This document shows positions 1-10,700 of a DNA stretch of 43,479 nucleotides, piece after piece (the stretch's first letter is position 1; each line of letters starts with the position of its first letter). The stretch spans positions 393,724-437,202 of the forward strand of contig NW_019091498.1 in assembly GCF_001949145.1 (NCBI RefSeq), read 5' to 3'. Both the position numbers and the translations under genes were made by a program. Origin of the DNA: Acanthaster planci. Taxonomy: Eukaryota > Echinodermata > Asteroidea > Valvatida > Acanthasteridae. A model generated the notes under the pieces. The model was not told where the DNA came from and did no database searches. It saw only the letters and a program-made list of their open reading frames with translations.

Positions 1-1752
1 AAAGTAACACTGATAAAGACACATTATGCATATTGTTTACTATACACCTGGAGGCTTCACAGTATTACACAGTTTCTGTTTTCTATCTCGGCTTTGTGTT
101 TGGGCACTGATGGTCACCGCACATGCCGAGTTATAATCTGTAGTTCCTCCCAGTTGTTTTTTTTTTTTAATATTTAAATATGACTGGGAAGATTTTACAG
201 ATTAGTTGTAGTGCAATGTGTTTCTTGTGATCTTCAAGGGCCACGTTCATCCCTAATTACTACTTTGGTAATCTCCCTCCGCTGAGGACAGTCAGGATCT
301 CAACATTTATCTCCAAATAATTTTTTTTAAAAAGCAATATGCGAAATGGATGATTTTATTTTCACTGTAGTCTTAGTTGGAGAGAGAGGTGGTTTTTGAT
401 TTCTACTTTGTAGGGAAGGCCATGTGATGCACTGACAGCAGGACAATGCACAACCTCTTATTTACTCACTTTTACCCAAAACACAGCTGAACCCTCCAGT
501 CTGAAAGGACCATTTTACACCCCTTGGGATAGTTTTTATCATTTCCATAGCAATCCACAGCAAGTAATTTCAAACAAAATTTTAAAAAAATTTAGATATA
601 TGCAAACTGTGGTACAAATGAAACCAAAGTAGGAACAAAAAATCTCAAAAAATTCAATCAATCTGGGAATTGCAATTACACAAAAGGCGTAGTGTAAAAG
701 CAAATCAAGCTACCAATACATGTCGTGCAGTCAAAAATAAATGAAGTGGTGCAAGACGAGGGCATTAAACGTGTGCTCAGTACCACACGAGGAGAGCCTA
801 CAGAAATAGGACAGTATCAAACCTCCTACACTGATCCGCATATGTAATAAACAAATCGTTCGGTAGAGAAAACGTCAATGCATGCGCAGTGTGTAAAGGT
901 CAACAAGTGCATGTCAACAGTCCTCTTCCTCCCCAGGAAAAAAGGGCAAGCCTCTGTGTAAATACTGTGCCAACAGCCGATATAAAAAAAAAGGGACACA
1001 GAGAATTATTGTTTGGCTCTAGAAGTTAACTCTACGGAAAAGCTCACGTAACAGCAGTTTGAAAAGGATTAGAGTTTAGCAAGCCAGAAATGAACCTTTT
1101 CTTTGAGGCAGTGTATCGTGTTTCCCAATCAAAGAGATGGCACTGGATGGCAATTCTGAAGGTTTAATATGGTACTGTGACACTGTGCCAATATCCATCC
1201 AAAGAAGCCATCGACGGTGAAAATACTGACTAGTTCAGGTAGTTAATAACCAAACAGGATTACGTACTGTACTCTGTCTCTCTAAGGCTCGTATGCTTTG
1301 CCAAAGGAAATGTTGATTTACTCACAGGGAAAGGCACTGTTAGTATTATGGTGCAGAAACTGAAATGATGGGTGTTGCATATATTAGTCTTTCAAGGTAC
1401 AGTCCATCATTTGCCAGTTTGCCAGTTGAGCATTATGTTCCTTTGGGGCAAGAGAATTACTCAAATTCTAAAGAAGGGTGCCCGAGACTAAATCTGATGA
1501 AGTTTCAGCTCAGTGGATACTTTTATATTCAGAGAAAAACAATATTCTAGGATTTCAGATCAAAAGTTGCTGAGTCCTGTTTTGAATTTTGCCTGAACTC
1601 AACATCTGGGACACATTTTCACGTTCAGTCTAATGCAGCTACATGTACATGATGTCACGCACTGAATTTACAAATACTCGTAACTGTGCTTGTGTGTGCC
1701 AGGTGTCAATGTTTGTACGTGCTGCTGACTGCGATTTTCCGAAAATGCGTCT
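1..1752. other. 3' flank of the RICH gene, no gene seen
   Basis: AT-rich unique-looking sequence with no convincing coding run on either strand. It may include 3' UTR. On the minus strand AATAAA occurs near 354-359 and ATTAAA near 1163-1168, but neither can be chosen as the poly(A) signal because the stop codon is not settled. Confidence 0.4.
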
Positions 1753-1972
1753 TCAGATGCATCGTTGGAAGTAGCCTTCTATCACTGTTTTTCTTGCAAA
1801 ATGACAGCTTGCCAGAAAGAATAATTTCACAGCGAGTTTAGTCCCACAACCTTCTTTAGACCAACTATGATTTTCAGCAATAATTTCGTTGGTTACTTTT
1901 TTGATAACTGCGAATGACGCACTGTATCTTTCACATGCACCCTTTTCTCCCTTCCAAAGCCTGCAATCAGTC
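1753..1972 (-). CDS. alternative candidate terminal exon of the RICH gene
   Basis: Directly after the last copy of the 21-bp repeat, whose minus strand ends CTTCCTTTTGACAG, there is a stop-free run of about 72 codons ending in TGA at 1755-1753. It is in phase with exon 14 (AA + G). It starts TDCRLWKGEKGACERYSASF. No resemblance to the proline-rich tail of the family was recognised, and a run of this length can arise by chance. Confidence 0.15.
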
Positions 1973-2055
1973 CTGTCAAAAGGAAGTGTTAAACTGTCAA
2001 AAGGAAGTGTTAAACTGTCAAAAGGAAGTGCAAACTGTCAAAAGGAAGTGCCAAA
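1973..2055 (-). repeat. 21-bp minisatellite, four units
   Basis: Units begin at 1973, 1994, 2015 (20 bp) and 2035. The plus-strand unit is CTGTCAAAAGGAAGTG followed by TTAAA or CAAA. On the minus strand each unit reads TTTAAC..CTTCCTTTTGACAG, a branch-point-like AAC, a pyrimidine tract and AG. It lies 88 bp from the proposed TAA at 2143. Confidence 0.9.
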
Positions 2056-2142
2056 CTGCTCGCACAGAAAGGTGTCATTAGCAATGGCTCAGAAAGCTGT
2101 AGAGGCGATAGTTAGGTGTGTCAACTACCTTGTCATGCATCC

Positions 2143-2302
2143 TTAGGGCTTATAGGAGCTACTATTCACCCTCCGCAGACTAGTTTTGGGGAGGAGTTTG
2201 GGAGGCGCCTTGAGCCCCCTTTCGAGGGAGCGGGCCCTCTCTAGGCCCCCTGCCTCAGAGTCGGGAGGGGGCGGGGCTCGGCGTTTCATGTGCTTCTGGC
2301 CA
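2143..2302 (-). CDS. candidate terminal exon of the RICH gene (Pro/Arg-rich)
   Basis: A GC-rich stop-free stretch on the minus strand beginning after CACCCTCTGGCCAG. It reads KHMKRRAPPPDSEAGGLERA, then a basic, proline-containing end (KAPPKLLPK, SYKP) and a TAA at 2145-2143. Proline/basic composition suits a RICH tail. However, its frame needs a phase-0 donor while exon 14 ends in phase 2: joined directly, translation would hit TGA within three codons. So either an unseen exon lies between, or this is not the last exon. Confidence 0.35.
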
Positions 2303-2883
2303 GAGGGTGAGGATGTTTTGCTACATGCATGAGGAAAAGACCACAGAACATTACGTGCTTATGACGTCTTACACAAAAGTGCCAGGATAACTGGCGACTA
2401 TTCAGAAATATTCTGATGGCCATGTTAAAAACAGAAAACTTTTGACGATGTACACGTGCACATATGAAACATCAAACGATTAGCAGTAAACATCAACATA
2501 ACAAATTTCCCTTGTTAGACTGAGATAATGTGTATGCACATAAAATGTGATGTGTGTAAATGCATGCATTGTTTAATTTCCCAAAGCTGGGGAAGTGATG
2601 AGAGTGAAACCACTGCGGGACCCACGGTTTGATTTAGGAATAGAGATTTTTCACACGACGTAACGTGACAGGCAAAGGCATCACAGGAAGCGCACCATTT
2701 TACCCGGAGGCACGCCCATTTTCGAATCTGTGTATTTCTATTGGCGATTTCAAGTACGCCAGAATGTTGAGAGACTTTGAAGGCAGGCGCATTTCTGGCA
2801 CGCACCTCTGTGTAAATTAAACACCAACCGTCAAAAACCATGTGACTGAAAATCCTCTATGGACCTCAGTACTGAGTGTTGAC

Positions 2884-2985
2884 GCCACACTTCCACTTTG
2901 TGCGCACTTTCCTATGGTGCCCAATGGTCTATGGGGGCCCCACTGGCTCTATAGGAAAGTGATCACACAAAGTGTGACATCGGTG
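2884..2985. repeat. foldback (imperfect inverted repeat)
   Basis: The left arm 2884-2917 contains CACTTTGTGCGCACTTTCCTAT; the right arm 2951-2985 contains the complement ATAGGAAAGTGATCACACAAA. The arms share about 24 paired bases around a 33-base centre. It is probably a solo MITE or its relic. Confidence 0.7.
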
Positions 2986-4233
2986 TGAAATGAAATTCTT
3001 GAGGGTGCACACATTTGATGACACCTGGTCTTTGGTGATTGCTTACATGCAATCCGACGCACATGTAGTTATCAATTTCCTTTTCATAATTTTTCTGACA
3101 TCAAACCCAGCCTTTCATGTATTTTATTATAAGGTTGCTCCCTTAAAAAATGTGTGAACAAAGTGTTGATGCCGACGTAACTCTCTCATTTTTCAAACTG
3201 AAATCAGTACACTTGGCTGCTACTGCAGCCTGTATAGTCTCAGAATTATGGGCGTTACATTCCAAAAAGAACAGCACTTTTCTTACTTCACTTTTCTTTT
3301 TTTTCTTTACTATTCAGTAGGAAATTCCTATCCTAACCTGTCCTCAAACTTGTCCAAATCTCCATCTCCACAATGCACCTGTTGCTTCTTTTTTGCGACT
3401 TTTGAGACACTACAGCCTGACTGCTCTGAGATGAGGTACATTGGTTGGGGTAAGTTTACAAGAAAGGTTAGTTGTTACTGCTGACTTTTATGGAAGAGAA
3501 AGACCATGCTGACGCCTTCCAAAGAAATGCACATGAGGCCAATTATATCAAATGGCGACATTCTAGGAATATCAGTTAAGACAGATGGAAAAAGGGCTAA
3601 ACCAAACAAAAATGTTGGAAATGTAATATTTTCAAACAATAATATTGTACTTCAATATCTCAACAAAAGCAATACAGTAAAATCTCAATATCTTGAACCT
3701 CGGGGGAATTGATAAAAACTTTCGGTTTGTCCAAATCCAAATTTTGAGCCAACAAAAGTTCTTGGGTCACAATACACAAATATTTACATACAAGTATGTA
3801 TATAACTATGTGCACAAACGAAACCAACTTGCTCCAAAGTGGCAACGTTTTTGTGGTTATTTCCTTCTTTTAGTAACTCTAATGATGCCTGGTTTTGCTC
3901 ACACATCGTTTTACCAAGATCGATTCTTACCTAACATTTTCTTTTCTATATATAACCAACATGTTTTTTGCTTGAAATACTGACACTGAGATACAGTGTC
4001 ACCACGACCCAGGAAGAACCCACCCAGTTTACTCTGAATCAAGCAGCAGAAAGCCTTCAGGGAACAGAGCATTGTACAAGAGATGTAAAAAAAGTTTGAT
4101 GAGCTACTTTTTCGAAGAGATCAACATGCTAGCTGTGTGGCTTTCATCACTGCAAAGTATTGCTGCATGCAAAAGTAGGTTTTGTAACGAGCCATACTAT
4201 AAAAAAAAAGACAAGAACATTGTGATCAAGGTG

Positions 4234-4310
4234 TTAACCCCTTCGCAACGGAGGACGNATACCACAGCCCAGCAGTCGCGGTCCAAAAAATCCCACCATG
4301 AAGGGGTTAA
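4234..4310. mobile_element. short TTAA-bordered inverted-repeat element
   Basis: Starts TTAACCCCTTC and ends GAAGGGGTTAA, an 11-base perfect terminal inverted repeat spanning 77 bp, followed by TTAATAA. This is consistent with a very short non-autonomous element using TTAA as target. The one unresolved base of the window (4258) is inside it. Confidence 0.5.
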
Positions 4311-4530
4311 TTAATAATCCTATGATGCGATTTCAGAGTGCAAAGATGTTTGCATGGGTTAGTTTATCGTAATCAAGGACAGAGAGACCTCCAGAGGCTT
4401 GAAAGATATTTCTCCTTTATAAAGAGCTTTCCATCTTTTGCATCCAGGTGTCTTAAACCCGTCACCAGTACAAACAAGTGAAGGAAGAAAACGAAATACA
4501 AGCATGTGAGAGAATTAAAAAGGTACTAAC

Positions 4531-4786
4531 TTTTCAGTTAGGTGATGTGACATTGGTGAAGTGGTGTCAATTTGTGGTGAGGAGGATGCTGGCACCGAAC
4601 CAGGCTGACTGGGGCTAGGGTGCGCCGCGGTTATGGTGACTCCCGGACTAGGCGGCAAATTGCTGTCTGGCACTGCGTTGCTGGTAGTCACAGCAGGCAG
4701 GATGGGGTGATCAGTCATGTCGACACTCGACTGAGTTGTTTCTGAAAATGAGTTGTTCTTTGAACTTGACGGTGAGAAGTGAATAT
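4531..4786 (-). CDS. ARHGAP17: RICH exon 14 (Ser/Pro/Thr-rich tail)
   Basis: 84 codons from (D)IHFSPSSSKNNSFSETTQ through PSPGVTITAAHPSPSQPGS to SHHLTE, plus AA. It is the counterpart of the disordered tail after the GAP domain, which in vertebrates carries SH3-binding sites. Acceptor TTTGCCTCCCGTAG, donor GTTAGT. It ends in phase 2, so at least one more exon follows. Confidence 0.88.
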
Positions 4787-7700
4787 CTACGGGAGGCAAA
4801 GAAGAGGGTCAGTCGAGAATGTGACAGGTGCCTCGTAAAAGGGGTAGACTGGTGTATTATTTTGTACATGTGCAAATGCGTAACCCTGCCAGATGCAGCA
4901 CAGTGCATCAGGTGAAAAAGTCTGATGCACTTTGAAGCTCTGGGCAACCAACAGCAGCCGAACGCACCAGCCATGTTGAGACAGTGGGAGTTAGTCCCAT
5001 TGAACAATGCCTCTGTTGGATCTTGTGGTGACTGGCAAACACAGACTCCCAGGCTGTTTGGCCTTGGGGAGAGTTGACCTGTTGGATCTTGTTACACTGG
5101 GCAGGCAAGCCACTTTGACAAATGATGCAGACTGATGTGTCTGGCAGGGTTTCTAGCAGGCATACCCTGGGTTAAAACGCAAAGACCTAAAACTCCGAAA
5201 GAGGCACCAAAGGAATAGTTACTATGTCAGAAATTTTATTGTGAGAAACTACAAGTGCGGCAACCAAGGGAGTTCCCCCAAATGTGATCAGAAATGAGCA
5301 TGTCAGTGATTTTTGGGGGAACAGTTCCTACCTTCTGGGAAGAACCAGTCTGCATGGGTAATAAAATTCTCAATGATGGTGGAAGCAACACCGGTGCTTG
5401 TCATGGACAAACTGGAAAAAAAAAAAGTTAAACCTTCATATGTAAGTACTCAAAAACAACATTTTTGGAAAGTGCACTGCGCACACAATACCCCCATAAG
5501 GCTTTTCGAAGTACAATCAAACTACTGGTGGACATGCGGATGATAACGTTCCACTCGGTATTTTGGAGAGTTACAGTGTACATGTTCGTAGTGCAGTTTT
5601 ATTTTCCAGATCTTTCTCTCCATGTGACTAAGCCTGACGGGGATTTTGCTGCTTTGCCTATCTCCACGAATCTCAGTGGCAGGTCATTCTGGGGTTTTTC
5701 CTATTTCCGTTATATTGTCAGTTTGCCTGCGCCACTTTTGAGGAGTCCTGGGCCGTGTCCGAAACGGCCTTCCAGAGCTACGGCTAGGTCTATTGTCTGC
5801 GCGTCTCCACGCATTTCCATTGGAGCAAAGACCTAGACCTAGCTCTAGACAAGAGATTCGGATGTAGCCTTAAGTTTCATCGCCAGACACACCTCCCAAT
5901 TGCACCATTTGTATGTAGCCGTCATTGTTATCCAAACCCCCTGTCAAGCCTCGTAACTTTGGTGGCATATTTTAGCCGTAGTCATTATTTCACGTGGTCG
6001 ACTCACCCCCCATCTTCCTCAGACCACAAGCAGTTGGGGCCGATCACCAGAGACAAGTTGGACGCGTTCATCTTGTTGTGGTCGCTCCTCTTGGCGACTT
6101 TGCTCAGGAACTTGATGAGATACCTGAAGTTGTTGTAGTTGGCTTTGGGAAGCTTGTTGATGACCGCCCAGAGCGCCTGCAGTTTCTGGTCCTTGTCTTT
6201 GATTCTGGGTTTTGAGAAATAAACACATCAGTGCAACAATTTCTTGTCGGGACTGAAAACACAGGAGAATGAGAACTGCTCAACTACTTGTAAAAAAAAA
6301 AAGGGATCAGAGATACTTTTACACTTACGTCATAGTCTGAATGAACTCCTGGTAGAGGGGAAATGTCAGTAAGGGTTCTGGGAGTTCTCTCAGATACTGT
6401 TTTAACACACCTGCAACAAAACAATGGACGCAAACCTGTCTTAAGTTGATGAACTCAGCAGGAGTGAGATTGAAGGAAATTCTAAAAATTCGCACAAAAA
6501 TCATCACAGCTTTTGAAGGCTCCAACCACTAACGTACTGTCCATGGTCTGTACATGTGATTCCTTCCACGTAACCCTTGACATACCAATTTCTTGTGGTC
6601 TAAATTGTTTTCTGAACCAAAAAACACCCTGACGGTATATTTGGGATTCTCCAGATTCCAAAAGAGAGTGTTTTGAAAACCCTAACATACAGAAAATCCT
6701 GATAAAAAATCCTGAAATCGGGGAATATTCTGGACTCAAACAGCACAGGAGTATGCACGGGACCTGCAGTCAAGAATTTGCATAAACGCACGAACAGAAA
6801 AGGTGATGCTATGTGTGCTCATACTCGGGTCATGCACTAACCTGCAGCTGCATGCTCCAAGCCAAGTTCCATGTCAAGCTCGACGTTTGCGTCTAGAGCT
6901 GCCTGCAAAAGAAAAACAGCCGACAAGAACTACGGTGAGACCGCAGAAATTCTGCACAAGCTTAAGCAACTTTGCAATTTACTCGCTCATGTACCCGAGG
7001 CACAGAGAGCTATAAGAAATGTCACTTCCCTGCAACTGTGAACAAAGTCATCTGCCACCAGAAGAGATTGCTCCAAAGTGAAAACAAGTTCCACTACAAG
7101 TTCCACATTGCTCCAAAGTTCCACTACGGAGCACCTGTTGTTCGTTCTGAGAACAACACATGTTCCGGCATAGGAGTACTTATGCATGTGTGTTGCACAC
7201 TAGTTTGGGACTTGTATGCTCCTTGTGAGAATACAGCAACGGTCCCACCGGCAAGACACATTGTTCTACAAAGGAACAGTTTCTACACAGGAAACAGAAC
7301 GTTCCAACTTTTTTACTGACATTCCCTCATCTTACCCTGATCATCTTCATCTTGGAGGCACTCCCGGCGATCCTGAAGATACCCTCCTCGTCCATCCCCA
7401 ACTCCATGATCCAGCAGATGCACATCTCCAAGGGGGACGCAATATCCCTGCCTTGCAGCCTGAGGTGATCCTCCAGGGCATGGCCAAAGACGCCCTGGCT
7501 GGGGGCTTCTTGGAGGCTGGCATTCAGCTCGGGGATCAGTTTCTCTAGACGGAGGAGGACGGTGCGATAGTATTGGGCCTGGCTTTCAACCATCTGTCGA
7601 AAAAGCGCCCGCAAAAGGTGAATATGATGATCAGTGAAGCAACTTGGGCAACATTTGCATTGTCTACAGAAGTGTTTGATTTCACTAGAAACCTTTTACT

Positions 7701-10700
7701 TGCCTCACATTAATGCATTTGTCGGTGTGAATTTACACACTAACGGTTGAAAATAGGATTGGAAGTGAAAAACTGGGTTGATTTGGAAACATAACACATA
7801 CTAATCTCTGACCAGAAACTTAAGAAAAGTCAACAGACTTTAGGAAGAGCACATTCAGGCTGGCACTCTGGAGATTGTACAATAAAGTATATGGACACTG
7901 TCAATAGCAACCACCTATGACCCCAATTTTTATAGGGTTGATTGAAGATCTGTCCATCAGTTTGCCAATGAAGAATAAACGCCACAAACTCACATCCACA
8001 AGGCATCTTGCCATCATGCTATCCTTAGCAACCAGACTCATCATCTCAGTGGCCAAAGTGTCCTACCGACAAAGAAATGAGGAAAAGGGAATTTCGGTAT
8101 GGAATACAACTGTCTACAAGAAAAGCATTAGGACAAGCACTACACGGTGTGCAATCACATTCATGACGCAAATTGTTAATTAATGTGTAAATGGGTACAT
8201 GTAATCCAGTGGCACGAGCATAAATACAGGTAGATTTGTTATTAAGTACAAAAAGTGCCATACTTGCATGCTTCCCTCTACATGCACATGCACATGCACA
8301 TCCAAAATAGAACTTCTTTTGTTGTGGATTACACTCCAGCAGTTGAATCAAGTATTCAAACAAATGCTGTCAATTTCAACGTACTTGCATTTTGTCTATT
8401 TCAACCCTCTGCCTCTAGGCCTTCCACCTGCTTTAACCATCATGCATACATGTACATCTTATAAAGATGGCTAGTTTCACTACACACTCCCTCTTCTTTT
8501 ACTGTGGAATCAAAGCCACAGATTGAAAGTATGGGGGTCTCTATTAACATTTTATTGCCTGTAAAAGTACACCTATACTTGTGTCTTTGTATCATTGACG
8601 GTTTGATGTACATTTACATTTGTGATTATAATGGTACTTGAATGCTACATGTCTCAGTTTTCACTTTGCTTAATTCCATGATCTACAGGCACAGTTGCAT
8701 GTCATGTGGGTCAGCCAGAAAAATCAGGGCAAATTTACAATCCAGCTGGTTCTCCCTCGACATGATGTTTGCCAAGTGCCAGCACACACTGGACTACATG
8801 CATGAGACAAGAGGGTTTTCATACCCAAGCTAGTGAGTCTCCATACCTGTGAGCTTTAAATTCAGTGAGCAGTCTTGTACGGGGCTTTCTTATCCAAAGT
8901 GCTGCTGGGAGTCGGTGTTGCTGAACTTAAATGTCATAAACTCATCACTGCATTCCACTGAGATAAATGCCTACTAAGGTATTCAGACGACACCCCCACA
9001 GGACTGAATTACATTTATGAAAGTTCATCCTCACAACTCGACTACCTTACCTTGCAGGCATCCACCTTGAATTGACACTGCTCCATTTCCTCCTTTATAG
9101 CCTCCACCTTGGTGACGTTGTCCTTGTCAATGCCTTTACTTGATGCCGTCTGATATCTGTTGGTGACCATCAATTCAACTGAGTTACACGTAAGCCGCAA
9201 ACTTGTGCCCAGCTCAACATTTTGGAAACCCTTTGGTTTCAATGTTAAAAAAACCCAGTTTTCTCAATAAAACAATAGCATCAATTTTTTTTTTTCAATC
9301 TGCTTAAAAGGATCCCTTCACCAAAGCCTATGCATTGCATGTGTTTTCTAAATTAAGATGGTGATACAATAAATAAGATACCACTACTAAGGACTTTTCG
9401 CATAATCAAATTAATGTAGATATTAGGACTATTTCAAAAGTATGATTCCTCGGTTATTTTTGAAACAAAATAAAACATAAAACTTCACATTCAACGACCA
9501 ATCACAGAATCCTGCATCACGGGATTACCAGTTTCAACTTTTGCCCCATCACATCAATTAAGTGCAAAACCTTATATTGTTTCAATTCAAAAGGAGAAAT
9601 TCATCACAAAATGATTCATATCCATTGGATTGATTTTGAGATAATGTACTATTATTGTTTGCTAAAATAAAGAAAATAATAAGGATGACTTATATGATGT
9701 CTCCGAAAATACAGACATGACAGACAGAATACATGCAGAATTCAACAGACGGGATGTCAATTAGCGGATACATTAAAGAACAATGTATCTTAAATCCAGT
9801 TTTTCAAAACTGGTGGATATAGCGTTTCACGATTAAAATCTCTCCCAATGTATTTCTGCCACCTCCAGTTATATGATGTACCGGTTAATGTGACTGATCA
9901 CTATTAATGAAACAGCATGTCTTACAACATTGCCATCTTACCTGCCCTTGGCAGAATCGAGATCCAAGGTCAGCCGGTTCAGCCTCTTCTTCAGGTTCAT
10001 TATACTTGGGATTTCATTCTGAATGCAAGAACATGCAGAGGTTTAGAGCACATCATTGTGACATGCACACTTCTCTCCCGTTTGGTAAGTCAGTTGAACA
10101 TAACACGAGTGTGACTCCGGGGAGCACACGCCAAGGTGGTGCACACCTTTATGGGGAGCACACGCCAGCATGGTGCACACCTTTATGGGGAGCACATACA
10201 AGGGTGGTGCACACCTTTATGGGGAGCACACGTAATGCAGTTTGTACTGTGTACCATAATTCAGTTGAGAGGCCCGTTCTCTGACCTGAAAATGGGGCTT
10301 CAAATCCCAAAGCAGAACTCCTCCCCTCTCCCATCTGCCACATCGAGTACAAGATGAGACCACTGGTGCGACTCTTATCAGTATATTGTCAAAAACAAGG
10401 AGCAGAAATAAAAATTGAAACAAGTACATGGGTGGGGGTTGGTTTGAACAACACTGGTACAACCACGCGTCAGGCCACCATCCCCTAATCAGCATGCAGG
10501 AGCAACGTGTGCGCATATATAAACATCAATCAGATTCACAAATCATTCTTTCATTTTTGAGTTAAGAATATTCTGCCATGCAAGTGCAGAAAATGAAAAT
10601 CCTAGTTTAGTTTTAATATACAATGAGTTCAGTGGAACTTAATGATTCTTGTACTGTATATCTGTCGATTAGATAATGTAGGCCCTGCTTGCCAATTTAT

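Larger units (their letters stand above)
2303..4530. other. intron region between RICH exon 14 and the candidate last exon
   Basis: About 2.2 kb that should contain at least one further exon if 2143-2302 is real; none was identified with confidence. It holds the foldback at 2884-2985 and the TTAA-flanked element at 4234-4310. A 108-codon minus-strand ORF at 2515-2841 has no recognisable product. Confidence 0.4.

Noticed and set aside
2515-2841. 108-codon minus-strand ORF as a further RICH exon
   Set aside because: Cys/Trp-rich composition unlike a RICH tail and no suitable in-phase splice borders seen.
4400-4485. Possible extra RICH exon in phase after exon 14 (starts after GGGTTTAAG)
   Set aside because: The frame is open for about 25 codons only and the acceptor lacks a pyrimidine tract.
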